Assembly: GCA_963573305.1 (NCBI GenBank)
Contig: OY754332.1
Span: 49,885,559 to 49,949,558, forward strand
Direction: 5' to 3'
Origin: Pyrrhosoma nymphula
Lineage: Eukaryota > Arthropoda > Insecta > Odonata > Coenagrionidae
DNA length: 64,000 nucleotides
The notes beneath the pieces are model-generated. The model saw only the letters and a list, made by a program, of their open reading frames with translations, did no database searches and was not told the DNA's origin. How positions within the stretch are numbered: the first letter of the stretch is position 1; every line of letters starts with the position of its first letter. Made by a program: the position numbers and the translations under genes. Below are positions 1-11,594 of this stretch, one piece after another.

Positions 1-588
1 CAATGCATCAGCATACTGCAAAATTCTATGTCATACATGACATTCACATCACTGGGTCACATTCCCATCAGGATAAAGAAATACTCTGGGCTATGCTTTT
101 GCTACCAAGGGTGTCCACCAGCTGACTTAAGGAGGGTCGGCCTACAGGTTAGTAGCAAGACTAACACAGCTGAATCATAGTGTGATTTTTATGTGGGTAT
201 ACTGCGATCAATTCATACACTAATTGACAGTCCCTAAGAAACAATTGACAATTTTTTATTTGTTTCAATGCAAAAACAGTGAACCTCATTCAACCTAGGC
301 ATCAAAGATCTGCTAATCTATTTAAAACTTTTTTCTACAACCAAGGGTTCAGAGGTTGAAGTGACTATATTCAGAAGAATATGGTAGTTCTGACCAGGTT
401 AGGATGACATCCAGCATCCTACAGAGAAGCATGATCAACCCTGACCTCCATAATATCATATTTATAAAAAATTACTTAACTTCAGAACTAACAGAAAAAT
501 TAGACATCTTTGCTGACACTGCAGTCATCTACCAAGATATTACCACAAAAGACAACTAAAGCTCTTTCACAGGACTAAACTACATTAA

Positions 589-742
589 CACATTCAATGC
601 GGGCCCAATTTTCATGTAAGTCGTCAAAATCGGCTTTAAAAAATTTAAAGGGCTTCGGAATGGAACGACCACATCAATTGACGTGCTCCATCAGTCGGTG
701 TAGCCAGGAGCACGTCTATTGACGTGCTCCGCATTGAATGTG
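589..742. mobile_element. piggyBac-type MITE, 154 bp
   Basis: Terminal inverted repeats CACATTCAATGCGGG (left) and CCGCATTGAATGTG (right), with TTAA at 585-588 and CTAA (one change from TTAA) at 743-746. The inside carries repeated, self-complementary copies of ACGTC-ATTGACGTG-like sequence. It belongs to the same family as the 153-bp copy at 14979-15131, and its ends resemble those of the 3.76-kb piggyBac relic at 16133-19888. Confidence 0.75.
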
Positions 743-1001
743 CTAATTGATGATGCCTTGAGTGGGGGCTCCAACTCCCCAAACTTCTTTGAGTGGAGTC
801 TTCTATCAAGCCAAAAATAAATAAAATTCACATTGAGAGTATAAGTCGAAATGAAAAAAGTGCTTATCTCCTAGTTTTTGTGATAAAATCAGTGAACCAT
901 TTAAGGTGCTAGAATTACAAAAGTGATAAACATCAAACAAAAAAGAAAAACCCTACTTCCAACTTTTACAATTGTGTGAAATTAACAGTGAAAAATTCAT
1001 T

Positions 1002-1073
1002 CGCCTGGACTGGGATTCGAACCCAGATCCCCCAATTTCGTGCCGAGTGCTCTACCAGTTAAGCTACCCAGGC
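1002..1073 (-). repeat. tRNA-like sequence, probably a tRNA-derived SINE head
   Basis: On the minus strand 72 nt fold as a tRNA: acceptor GCCTGGG/TCCAGGC, D stem GCTT/GAGC with an AACTGGTA loop, and T arm CTGGG-TTCGAAT-CCCAG (a good B box). The anticodon stem is mostly G-T pairs and the loop CACGAAA lacks the universal T33, so a working tRNA is unlikely. A second, diverged copy at 14918-15150 points to a SINE family. The palindromic motif ACAATTGTGTGAAA flanks it in inverted orientation at about 968 and 1203. No 3' CCA is encoded. Confidence 0.65.
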
Positions 1074-2087
1074 ATCATCTCTCACTGTGAATTTCATGGA
1101 GGCTTTAAGGAGCGAGATGTCTTCACAGGTACCGTGCATACAATGCCATGGAGTACCTGTGTATGAGCGCTAAGCGTAACTGTCCACGAGGTAAAGCCAA
1201 ACTTTCACACAATTGTGTGACCATCAGCGGGTGACTCCGTTAAAGTTACTGCGCGGCCAGTTCCACAGTTCTTTGAATTTCCAATTTTTACTTAAAAGTT
1301 ATCAATAATTTAGCAATACCACATAACCAGTCATCATAATCACAGTTATATCATACTTGATTGAGGGTAGCATTATATTCCACACCATTCCTAGCTTTAG
1401 CTATTACACCTTAAAGGTCGACAGCGTGACAGTTGGTAGCGCTGGAGGAAAAGTGATGGAAAGGAAGATGAGATATCTTGTGATGTATGCTTACAGAGTA
1501 AGATGTTGCTATGAAATGAAGTATTATCTCCGGAGTGTGATTTTATGTACGATCATATATCATAACATGACAATGAGAATTAATAAAGTGGAGTAAGATG
1601 CAAAAGAAGAAGATAATAGTGATTCATCCGGACACTTCACAGCACGGACTCAAATGAGTTGCCTGTTTTTGACTCCTATGAAGATCAATTATCAGCGCAG
1701 TCAGCTCACCCAGGGAGCAGTTGGTTAAAGAAAAGTGAATCATAGCCTGAAGAGGATACTTTCAAATATGCCAGTCACAGAAAGAAAGAAAGATATAAAA
1801 CAAGTTTCTAAAAGCCATTTGTGAGTCTTAACAGACTAAATTGGCTGTATGAGTGTTTAAAGTATCAGGAAGCATAGAAGCTGAGCATTTGAGATTTCAT
1901 GGCGAGAAGACTTAAATGATTGTGAAACATCTTATTACTGAGTTTATAAAGTTCTGAATATTTAATTTCATTTAATAACTTATTTTCACCAATGGCTTGC
2001 AAAAAATATTTAGTGGCTCAATTAAGTTGAAGGCAGGTTTTCATTTGCTGAAAAAATGCTAGAAATTTCTTAACTTATGCTTATATA

Positions 2088-2424
2088 CAGGCAGTCCCCG
2101 AGTTACGTAATAGATGCGTTCCGATACTAGCGGCGGAAGTTGAAATTTACGCAAGTCAAAATTTACAGGAAAAAGGAGTTGAAAAAAAAGGAGTCGAAAA
2201 TTACTCCGTAACTGAGTCCGTGCTCTCAAGATTACGGTCTATTCAGAGAAATACGGGGAAGGCCAGCTCTTACTAACATTACGGCACATGCGCTCCTTGA
2301 AAGTAGGCAACCATCCTTTCAAGTCCGTAACTTTCGTAATTCTCGTCTTTTTTTGGGTAAGGTTGCCACTTATGTAAGCACGGATTTGTGCAAGTTTAGG
2401 CTTACGCAACTCAGGGACTGCCTG
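2088..2424. mobile_element. Tigger/pogo-type MITE, 337 bp
   Basis: Inverted ends CAGGCAGTCCCCGAGTTACG at 2088 and its slightly changed complement ending at 2424, with TA target duplications at 2086-2087 and 2425-2426. The ends contain further ACG(T/C)AA subterminal motifs. No transposase is present. The end type and TA target are those of the Tc1/mariner-pogo superfamily. Confidence 0.8.
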
Positions 2425-3004
2425 TATATACATTAAGTCTCAGTAAATTCACTGCAGTAGCATTCTTTGATAAGAAATCACATCAAGTGGGAGGAGTAAG
2501 GTAGATGTGGCAGATGATGATGGCAGATGATATGGCAGATGATGTCGAAATACCAAGTAATTACTGTAAATTCAGCCCTATCAAGAGGAAAACAATTTGA
2601 AACATAAGTGGCACTGCAAGAGAGTAGTGTTTTATCAATCAAATAGTAGGAAGACTAGAACAGAAGTGCACGAGAGACGTTCCTTCACCTAAGTGATGCC
2701 ACATCTCAAAGACCTCAGAAGCATTAGGGACCCTGCAGAGAAGGATATAATACACAAACTAAACAGAACACTAAGGCAATGCCCAAAAAATGCTACAACT
2801 TAACAGAGTAACTCAGCTGATGGAAGTACTAGGTTGGGAGCCACTCAAGTCTCTTAGCTACACACGAGAATAATATTACTTGAAAAATTCAAATCACGCA
2901 AGTTTCAGGGTGATGCACATTATTATACCCACAAGTCATATCTAGGCCTGACAGAAGCAACCAAATAAAAAATAAGGGAGATATGCTGTAGAACTAAGAT
3001 GTAC

Positions 3005-3050
3005 TAAAATTCATTCTCGCACAAACCTATTTGTGCGAGAATGGATTTTA
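3005..3050. repeat. short perfect-loop hairpin
   Basis: Arms of 21 nt (TAAAATTCATTCTCGCACAAA and its complement, one mismatch) around a 4-base loop. Function unknown. Confidence 0.7.
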
Positions 3051-3194
3051 TCAAGCACCATTGCCGTGGCTTGTCAGGCAATAATTATAAGTAGATAAAT
3101 GAAATTAAGCCATGGTAGATGAGTAACTTCAAAACCAATAAAAATTTGATATTCTATTTTTTTAAACTTTCTAACTAGCCAATGAAGAGACAAC

Positions 3195-3311
3195 ACATGC
3201 AATTTTCCACAAAAATAAAATTTACTTCCGGCCCAGGTTTCAATGTTGATCATATAAATATTGAAACATGGGTCGGAAGTAAATTTTATTTTTGTGGAAA
3301 ATTGCACATGT
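3195..3311. repeat. foldback element, arms about 55 nt
   Basis: Sequence starting ACATGCAATTTTCCAC is followed by its near-complement ending at 3311, with almost no loop. The apex carries a CCAGGTTTCAA/TTGAAACATGG pair, like the hairpin at 31333-31407, so the two may belong to one small foldback family (inference). Confidence 0.7.
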
Positions 3312-5415
3312 AATTTCTTCACAATTTACAAATTCCAATCAATTTTGCAAGAATCTTCAGATTTTAAATTCTAATTAACTAATTTTCACTACTGAACTAA
3401 AATTGTGGTGAAAATAAATTTTCTTACAAAAATTTATTTCAGATTCATGAAGTGGGAATGGATTCAGTGTTTCATTCCTATAAGAGGAGTTAAATAAATA
3501 CTCAAGACTGAAACATGAATGCGGCAACAAGTGCACTGTGCCCGCTCTCTCAGCAGTAATTGAAAGTATGTTGCAAGATTGTATTACACTCCAAGTTTCA
3601 TAGCCGACATGGCAGTAGTTTGTTCTGAGCAGTGTTACAAAGTGTGTTGTATTTTCACCTCTCAAAATTTACAGCCAAGAAGGTGATGGTCATTACCTTT
3701 TTCAATTATAAAGTTAAGGTGTACACCCATGCAATGAAAAAGAGCTCTACAATCACTGTGGCATATTACCTGAAAATTTAGTTGCAATTTTCGAAGGACC
3801 ATATCCCAACTTTTTGATACTGATATTCAAGCGGTTAAGGCTTTCAAGGAGTTTTTCAATCGTACATCAAAAGATAGTTTCACAATGGCCTTTGAAGAAT
3901 GGCTCAGGTATTGAGACAATGCAATAGTACTTTGAGTATTGAACATGAAAAAATTATCAAAGAATTAGATGTAATAACAAAGGTTTTATAGTTTTTGTCC
4001 GAGTCTTTATTGAACCCCCCTCATATAATTGCCAATGATAAGAGTAAACTTGAAGTAAAAACCTAAGAAATTCTTTCACATTTACTCCTTCAAACCCAAG
4101 ATCATAATAATCATTTATGCAATGTTGATGGAAAGAATGAGAACACTCTCTCCTACTACATGTGCAGAAGACCATTGCATTCAACAAAATTACTTTGCAA
4201 ACACCCATCATGTACTGATTAAGCAACACCTAATCATGTTAAAGAAAAACACTCCTCATATTGCTAAAAGCTTATTTGAATTCTAGAGAAGTATTTAGTC
4301 TTATAGAAGATCGTGGGGGTCTCCCAACAATGTAATTTTAATAAAAGATACCATAACAAATAAATTACATATAATAAAATTATAAAAAAATTACTCAACT
4401 GCATTTCTGAGCAGCAAGTAAATCAGAAACTAATCACCTATATTACATATCCTAGCATTCATTCTGAAAGTTACAGACAATTATTGAAATGCTCTATCAT
4501 GTAGATAATATCATAAAGGAGTAGAAAATGTCTACAAAATACAAACATGAACCAATCCACCACCAAACATATGAACTTAATTTCCTGCTTACAATAAAAG
4601 GTTCTCTAAATCATTTTAATAAATTTAAAAATTATGCCATCCATTACATATTTCAAGTTCATGTAATCACTTGGCACTAAAAATATGAATCTACTATGCC
4701 TCAAACCATTCATTCGACCAACGACCAAACCAACAAATCATTCAACTCATCTCCACCAACACATCTGCCCTGGACAATCTGAATCTATTGAGATATATGT
4801 ACTACTCTAACAATAAGACCCTAACTAGAATTGAATGAACATCAATTTGTGAAATAATAAGGATATATCACTAAAATGGTATGGGACCACAATAAAGACA
4901 TAACAGGCCTTGAATAAGTCGCAAGCATTAGCAAAGCTTCGTGTATATTATTGAATTAAAAAACTGCCTATTTTCTTTCTCGGAATTCAAAATGCAGTAT
5001 TATGAAGAAATGGTTCACTTAGAGGATACTTAATATTCCAGTACATCGCTAGCATCATTGCATTTTGTAACTTAAGTAGAACATTCACAATATGAATCTT
5101 AATAGTTTTACATCGCTCACATACAACAGGCTTTCATCCATCCTAAATGATTAATTTAACTACAATGCCATTTATAAACTTAGATTTCCTAGCAAGTAAT
5201 ACAAATGCACAATTCAATGACAATACCTAAAGGGAAATGAAAAAAAAAAGGAATCGAAACAATATGTGCATCAAATATGTCCTGTAAAACAAGACTTAAA
5301 ATTACTAAAAAAAGAAAGAACACTAGTAGGCCTACATAAAATCATTCAATAGACGTTTACAAAATTTAAACTATCAATGCAAGCAAATGATAATAAGATA
5401 AATCAAATTCCTTAC

Positions 5416-5525
5416 CATAGTCCCCTCTGGCAATAGCCGCACGAATCATGTGAGCTCCAGGAATAGGTGCCCTGTGACGCATGTGCCGAGCAGTATGCAG
5501 ACTAGGTGAGGGTGATCTATGAGAA
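5416..5525 (-). CDS. Syp: Syp exon: proximal part of the C-terminal tail
   Basis: A 110-bp exon (phase 2 in, phase 1 out): one base, 36 codons, one base. Its reading is S-H-R-S-P-S-P-S-L-H-T-A-R-H-M-R-H-R, then A-P-I-P-G-A-H-M-I-R-A-A-I-A-R-G-D-Y. It is basic and rich in R/H/S/P, and ends in R-G-D-Y-G, which suits the approach to the RG/Y-rich tail of this family. The acceptor is CATCCAG|TTC above 5525 and the donor TATG|GTAAGG at 5411-5415. The phase fits the preceding exon exactly. Support is weaker than for the RRM exons because the tail is poorly conserved. No further C-terminal exon or stop was found between 5415 and 1. Confidence 0.75.
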
Positions 5526-6267
5526 CTGGATGAGAACATTTCATATTAACTTCCAGCAAAGACAGTTTTAGGAGACAATGTTACAGTATACATTGATGAC
5601 TTAGTGCATGGAAAGGTCCACTATAATTGTTTTATACATTATTTAATTTATTACATGAGTGAAACACCATGAGTGCACTAGTAATTTGACTCGACTCAAA
5701 GTAACACTACATCACTGTCACCATTTATAAACTTTTATATCACACAAAATTACACAGCACACAATTGTATGATCACTCTCACTACTTAATTGGAGATTGT
5801 TCTCTGTTAAGTTTTTAGATGCTAACATTAAAGACCACCAACCTGTTTGGTTCTCCATCCAATTTTTTCTGTTCACACTTAAATTACTAATTTCATCCAA
5901 AAACCATTATCATTATTCTTTTGTTTCATTTTCAATGCAAATATATATGGATATGCAGGAAAACAAAATTAGATTAAAATGCAGCATTCTGAAAAATTAC
6001 AGCAGATATATACCCACAGTTTTACTTATTAGCATTTCACTCGGCTTGGGAATTGGAGGTAAAAATTCCTGAAATTTAGCCGTAACAAGGAAACATTGGG
6101 AGATCTGTTGAGGATGCTAACAACAGAATATGTTTCTGAAACCGGAGAGAGAATATAGAAAAAATGTCACGGCTTTCACTCCAATAGGCCTGGGTTTGCA
6201 AAAAAATTGCTACTATAAAATTTTGTTCCATATAAATCCTTTGCATTACTTGGTCCTCACAGGAACT

Positions 6268-6925
6268 GCTGTGGTTGTGGGGGTTAAGGTGTGGGTTAGA
6301 CTAATTTTGTGGTTGGTGTCATGGGTTCGAGGCTCTCCTGCGGCATTTTATTCCTGGTCTGATGTTTCGAAAACAATGTAATATGCCCAATCCCGGTGGT
6401 GACAACAGCATTTTTAGTTTTCATTGTATTTCCTGGATTTCAACTAACTTCAGGGAGAGTATAAAAAGCTTCGATTGGTCGTGGGTCTTTCTGGTGGCCA
6501 TTAACTGTAGACAAAGATGTAATTTTTTATCGTAAAGCGATGTATGTACTTTGAATTTCCTATAAATTATGCTAGAGTGCTGAAATTTGAAACACAATTT
6601 TTTCTTAAATCATGAAGTTTACTGACAGGAGAGATGATAACAAGTGCCATGTGAATGAAGAAGAGGTTTGTGAAGAGCTTAATATGGAGCGACGTATTTA
6701 ATGGAAGAAAAATGTGGATCATGGGCGAGATTGGTAAGTTGAAAATTCAGGAAATTGGTTGAAAACTAAAAATGCTGTTGTTACCATTTAAATGTATAGG
6801 ATAGGAAACCTTATGTTGTTTTAAAAACATTCAACTGGAAAAAATGCCGCAGGAGAGCCTCCAACCAATGATACTAACCAAAACATTACTCCGTCCCAAG
6901 ACTTACCCTACTCAGCCACAGAGTT
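6268..6925. mobile_element. non-autonomous element with long inverted repeats
   Basis: Sequence at about 6268-6480, including GAGGCTCTCCTGCGGCATTT and ACAACAGCATTTTTAGTTTT, recurs as its reverse complement at about 6700-6925. Arms are at least 130 bp, imperfect, with a middle of about 200 bp. No coding sequence was found and the exact ends and target duplication are unclear. Confidence 0.65.
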
Positions 6926-6970
6926 CTTGTGGATACCTTTGCAATGCAAAGCATCTACATGGAATTATAT

Positions 6971-7602
6971 TAATAAAATAATAGCACTTTTTTGTCTGTT
7001 ACGCTCTCTGTCCACTTTTCACGGATTAACTGGTAGACAGATTATTTTGAAATTTTGCACTCAGGTATTTGAGTGCACTGGGACAGCCATTGGCTACAAA
7101 AAAGGCCTCAGGGGCCCTAAAGACGGCCCTTTGTCAGCCATAAAATGTCCCTAGTCTAGAATATTTCACACTGTTAGAGATATACATACTAAACCTATGC
7201 AGACCTAATATGATCTTAGGGGTCAAGAGTAAGGGTAGGGCCCTGATAAGCCCTAAGGCCCCAAAACACTGCTAAGTTACCTCATTACGTATGAACTAAT
7301 TAACCAATTAACATTAAATTTTGCAAATTTTTAACGGACAACTGGTTGAGGGATTTTGATGGAACTTTTTTTATTGTTATCAGTTAGCAGTGATATTTTA
7401 GGGGATATAGGAAGATAGTAAAATAATAGCACTTTTCCTGCCTGTTATGCTCCCTGTCTGCTTTTCACAGGAGAAAAGATTGACGGATTATTTTGAAATT
7501 TTGCACTCGGATATTTGATTGCACTGGGATGGCCATAGGCTATACAAAAAAAAAGCCTCAAGAACCCCAAAGTGGGTTTATTGGCCATTAAATTTCCCTA
7601 GA
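6971..7602. repeat. direct repeat pair, units about 185 bp
   Basis: 6971-7153 and 7418-7602 are diverged copies in the same orientation, sharing AAAATAATAGCACTTTT, ATTATTTTGAAATTTTGCAC and GGCC..AAAGCCTCA-type blocks, and both end near TCCCTAG. The spacer is 264 bp. I do not recognise the family. Confidence 0.65.
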
Positions 7603-8685
7603 TAAACTTTTACTTGCTAAGTAAAGCTGTAAGAAGTTTTTAAGCCATCACAAACCATCATCTGCCACTGTTTAACAAAATGGCGGAGGCCCAAACAAAA
7701 GATGGGTTACCACCTAGTGGAATATTATAGTAGCATTTTTCTCGTGAACCAGGGCCTATGGGAGAGAAATCCAAGACGCTTTTTCTATATTCTCTCTCCA
7801 TTTTCATAGAAATATTGTGCCCTTTGTGCACTCATAATAGATCTTGCAATGTCTCCTTGTAAGTACCAATAGGTGTCATTCTATGAGATGATAACTCATT
7901 AAATTTTTTCGAAGGTGCACCACCCAATACAATGTCCTCAGCTTTCATTCTAGCCCTCAAAATACACGACAGTAGACCAATAGCGTTTTCAGTATCCATA
8001 TTCATTACCACGCCAAGTGTCACTGTAATGCCTGGTGACACAACTACAGTTATTCATTTCTATAGATCCCAAATGTAAAGGCAGTGACAGCAGTTTGGAA
8101 TAAATGAATTGAGGGTATGAAGTGCTCACTATCAGGAAAAAGAGCAAATTCTTGACTACTTCAGAAAGAAAACAAAAGCTGAAGACATTAAAATTTACAA
8201 CAAGAGCAAATTATTAATTTGTGAGAAGATGATAAAAAATATTCAATATATTAATTAAATGAAATGCCAACAATGATTATTTTTATAGCTATTGTGTCAA
8301 ATATTTTCTATTTGCCCATCTTTGCTCAAAGGTGACAGCAATGAGCACTCAATACAAAAGAAAAAACTCGCCTTTGAGAAGGTTAAGTTAAGTTGGTAGT
8401 AACCAGCACAAAGCTTGGGGGCTCTTGGCACTTGTGGCACAATAATTTCTGATGGATAGAATAGGTACATAGTTTGGATGTCATAGAGCAGGTACACAAC
8501 CACTTCAACAACCCTACTGACCACAATGATATTTGGTCATGAGACTAGAGGCCAGTATGATTATCCTAAGAGAAGTGGCATTGTGCATTCATCCAATGAA
8601 CTGCTTTTGAACTTATAATTGTTCCCTGGGACAAACCATTAGGGATGGGGGTGAGACCATAGGCTGGGGATGGGGCTGAGTTCCA

Positions 8686-8916
8686 TTCCCCAAGGCCCTT
8701 TCCTTCAAGACGGAGACAAGACAAAATGATTACTTGTCAATCAACACACTAAGGCATATCCTGTCTCGATACCCTAGCGTATTGATTCAAGATAAGTCCC
8801 CTTCCCCAAGGCCCTTTCCTTCAAGACGGAGATGAGACAAAATTATTGCTGGTCAGTCAACACCCAGAGGCATATCCTATATCTTGACACCCTAGCGTAT
8901 TAATTTAAGATAAGCA
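8686..8916. repeat. two-unit tandem repeat, period about 116 bp
   Basis: The block beginning CCCCAAGGCCCTTTCCTTCA near 8688 is repeated near 8804, including the CAAGACGGAGA, AGGCATATCCT and CCCTAGCGTATT motifs. The copies are roughly 85-90% alike by eye. Confidence 0.75.
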
Positions 8917-10111
8917 TAGTAGGCACAATCCTCCTACATTAGCCCTACTTTCCAGAGAAGGATGGAGGGACTGAAAGGTAATGGGAAATGTAATCTCTGG
9001 CCTTTGTGACGTGACATAGCATAAAAATAAACCTGGGTGTTTATTGCATTGCTGATTCTCATATAATTTTAACTTTTCGTTAAAAATCATGGAGAATTCC
9101 AGCACAATTCAAGGAAATAGCAATTCCAATGAGTACTCAATATGAAGCAAATTTTTGAAGATATTTTAGTACTAGCAGGTGACTTTATAAAAGGTAATGC
9201 CGTGACTAGTACCCAAGCATCTGCTAAACCAGGGCCTTACTGAAGACAAAACATTCAAATAATTGCTGGCGATTGAAAAAAAATAATTCTAACCACCAAT
9301 ATTTTTGGTAAGAAAAATAGGATTCTCATACCTTAAACTAAAGACTTCCTACTATTAAGATCGAAATCTGTATTCTATATTTGAATTATCCACTGGATAC
9401 ATACGCATGTTGTTACAATACAAAAAAGAAACAAGAAAAAATACTGTGCAAGTCTCAAGTATGCACCAAACCTCCCTCCTCCACAATGCTCACAACATTA
9501 TCACAAGTCACACCAAAGAATCCACATGCAGTTCAGGTGGATATCAATACTTGACAAACCAACTAAAGGCAGCATTAGTTTGAAGACTAGTATGGTCTAA
9601 AATGCAATCTGAAAATGTTTTATTGATCACTTTTACTTTTCGTGGCTTCACACAATACCTAAATGGCACTATTCACATTATCACAGGATAGGCTACTGTT
9701 GCCATGAATGACCAAATTAATTCTTGCAATTACAATCAATTGCTTCCAACGATTCAATTAACGGGTGGGATGTAGAGTGAAATTAGAGCTTGAAAAATTA
9801 TTCCTGAAAATATCAATTTAAAAAAGCCAAACCTTAATCAAAAAAATCTCTAATGCCTAACGCTTTCAGTGTGGAGATTTTATTAAATTGATTGGGTGGG
9901 CAAAAAGGATTTTTAAATTTTTTTAAGACACGTTGTATAACCCATCCCTGGAAAGCAGATGTCTATAATGCGCACATCGCACCATATGCACTCAGTGTAT
10001 TGTTATAAAAAGGATAGCAGTTTGTAATTACATGAAATTATATAATTACATCAACGATGCATTACTCTCAGGAATGAGACCAAATTAAAATTGACCAGTT
10101 TTAATACACAC

Positions 10112-10257
10112 CCTCCCCTCTGCACTAATATCTGCATCATCCGCCTCTCCCTTGCTCTTAACATTTCTTCCTTCTTCTTTTTGTCTGATGGTGGTTTGGC
10201 TAATGAAACCTCTATGTTAGCACCACCCATTTCCTGTCCATTTAACTCCTCCATTGC
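10112..10257 (-). CDS. Syp: Syp exon: end of RRM3 and basic K/R segment
   Basis: A 146-bp exon (phase 0 in, probably phase 2 out). It begins A-M-E-E-L-N-G-Q-E and continues through I-E-V-S-L-A-K-P-P-S-D-K-K-K-K-E-E, the end of RRM3, into R-A-R-E-R-R-M-M-Q, the basic stretch typical of insect members. The acceptor is TTCCAG|GCA above 10257. The donor is ambiguous, with GT at 10110-10111, 10108-10109 and 10106-10107. The first leaves GG, which joins the T of the next exon as Gly and keeps frame, so I chose 10112. Reading through this donor adds 19 codons (C-V-L-K-L-V...) before a stop at about 10051, which could give a short C-terminal form if the intron is retained. That is untested. Confidence 0.88.
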
Positions 10258-10342
10258 CTGGAATTGGTAAGGATTCTCATGAGGAAGATGTAGCATGGAG
10301 TATTCAATGTCACCTTTCACTTCATTTTTTCAACAAACTTAC

Positions 10343-10492
10343 CTTCAAAGCATTCATTCTATCTTCAAAGTGAATAAATGCATAGTCCTTAATTTTTTTT
10401 ACCCTTTCAACATTCCCAAAAGCCTCAAAAGAATCTTTTAAACTTTCTTCTGTACAATGTACAGTCAAATTTCTAACATACAAAACCTTAAC
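10343..10492 (-). CDS. Syp: Syp exon: most of RRM3
   Basis: A 150-bp, phase 0-0 exon of 50 codons. It starts V-K-V-L-Y-V-R-N-L, where L-Y-V-R-N-L is RNP2 of RRM3, and carries F-G-N-V-E-R-V-K-K-I-K-D-Y-A-F-I-H-F with K-D-Y-A-F-I-H-F as RNP1. The acceptor is TTGCAG|GTT above 10492 and the donor AAG|GTAAGT at 10337-10342. The flanking introns are short (128 bp upstream, 85 bp downstream), unlike the multi-kilobase introns elsewhere in the gene. Confidence 0.95.
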
Positions 10493-10620
10493 CTGCAAGA
10501 AGAAGTATGTAAAGGAACAATTAAAAATGATACTCATTCCATTAACTGCATGCTGTCTCTCCGTCAAAGTCACCATCATTCTTAAACTCGGACATCACTG
10601 TCATAACTGACGATAAATAC

Positions 10621-10826
10621 CTTGGACATAGTTTCCTCATCAGGCTCTTCCTGAGGGTCAGCCCAATCAACAATAATATCACAGCCCCAAACTTTAATCC
10701 TTCCTGTACCTAACCGTCGTTTTGCCAATGATGCTGCTTTGTGAGATTCATACTCCAAGAAGCAAAAACCTCTATTTTTTTTCTTATCATCAGGTGAACT
10801 ATAGATGATGACCTCAGTAAGCCCAG
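10621..10826 (-). CDS. Syp: Syp exon: second half of RRM2
   Basis: A 206-bp exon (phase 1 in, phase 0 out): two bases plus 68 codons. It contains the conserved S-S-P-D-D-K-K-K-N-R-G-F-C-F-L-E-Y block, where R-G-F-C-F-L-E-Y is RNP1 of RRM2, then H-K-A-A-S-L-A-K-R-R-L, the K-V-W-G strand and W-A-D-P-Q-E-E-P-D. The acceptor is CTACAG|CTG above 10826 and the donor AAG|GTATTT at 10619-10620. This exon is common to both alternative isoforms. If both alternative exons were skipped, it would be read in a wrong frame and meet a TAG after 38 codons. Confidence 0.95.
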
Positions 10827-11594
10827 CTGTAGGAGAAGACACTAAACATTAACAAAAATAAAAACCACCAAAACATAAATATATAGGGGTGAGTGTGTAG
10901 TTTGACTCCTTTTCCTATGACTGCTATTTAGGGTTTAATTTGAGCACGAATCTTAAGCAGGCAGACAAACCTGTGCAAATTTCATATTTCCCTAATGGGC
11001 TTTATGAGAATTTTCAATGGGTGCACTAATTTTTAATCCATTTAATGAGACTTAAAGAGTGAGTTAAACCAATTTCTGTATCATTGGAAACATTTTAGTC
11101 CCTGATTCCAGCCAATTCAAAAGAGATAGAAATTAATAAATCCAATATTGATTGAACAACGTACCTTTTTAAATTTCATCCAATCGAAAGGGGTATCATA
11201 ACTTACGTGCATGTTTGGAAAACTCTTCTAACAACTCATCCCGATCTCGATTCTTTGGTATATTTCCCACAAATAAGCGGTGATTGTTATACGAAATGGT
11301 TACACCAATTTTTTTTCCTTTTCGAATTTCATAGTCATTCAGCTGTAAACAATGCGAAAAGTAAAGATAGCCAAATTAAGTGTCTGCAAAGCGGCTGACA
11401 CTTCCTGTTTGACGGGGGCTCTTAGGGTGGATGACATTGAATGTGATTGTTTGAATTGTAAATTGCAGTTAATTCTGATGTGCCTCCATATATGAGACTG
11501 ATATTACATCACACATCAACTCACCCACCCTAATCTGGTCCTGACGAATTCTAGGCTAAGTTACTTTTATCAGGGAGTTCTTTTTTACCTTTAC
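10827..11594. other. Syp introns around alternative exon A
   Basis: 10827-11206 (380 bp) separates exon A from the common RRM2 exon, and 11343-11594 (252 bp) separates the two alternative exons. Both introns are large enough to be spliced, so steric blocking by a tiny intron is unlikely. 11400-11550 shows no repeat I can name. Confidence 0.6.
11207..11342 (-). CDS. Syp: Syp alternative exon A: end of RRM1 and start of RRM2
   Basis: A 136-bp exon (phase 0 in, phase 1 out) reading L-N-D-Y-E-I-R-K-G-K-K-I-G-V at its start, then R-L-F-V-G-N-I-P-K (RNP2 of RRM2), then an R-D-R-D-E-L-L-E-E-F helix. The acceptor is TTTACAG|CTG above 11342 and the strong donor is GCAC|GTAAGT at 11201-11206. Joined to the exon at 10826 it gives H-A-P-G-L-T-E-V. 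From memory, this copy looks like the principal insect form and is nearer to the vertebrate sequence (E-I-R-S-G-K-H-I-G-V) than exon B is. It differs from exon B mainly in the last beta strand of RRM1 and in the first helix of RRM2. The core RNP2 is unchanged, so RNA contacts at the RRM1-RRM2 interface may be what the choice alters (inference). Confidence 0.93.

Larger units (their letters stand above)
1..5415. other. Syp intron (3' side of the visible gene), non-coding
   Basis: AT-rich sequence downstream of the last visible Syp exon. It holds a 154-bp piggyBac-type MITE (589-742), a tRNA-like sequence (1002-1073), a 337-bp Tigger-type MITE (2088-2424) and two hairpins (3005-3050, 3195-3311). 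No RG/Y-rich exon or other coding exon could be recognised, and 3312-5415 shows nothing I can name. Confidence 0.6.
5526..10111. other. Syp intron, 4.6 kb
   Basis: Intron between the K/R-segment exon and the tail exon. It contains a long-inverted-repeat element (about 6268-6925), a dispersed direct repeat pair (6971-7153 and 7418-7602) and a two-unit tandem repeat (8686-8916). 8917-10111 shows no gene or element I can name. Confidence 0.6.

Noticed and set aside
1002..1073. Functional tRNA gene on the minus strand
   Set aside because: The fold is good, but the anticodon loop lacks T33, the anticodon stem is mostly G-T pairs and a related copy exists at 14918, so a SINE head is more likely.
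10051..10842. Three ATG-started frames read as separate small genes
   Set aside because: They are Syp exons with intron read-through; splice phases and RRM homology show they belong to one gene.
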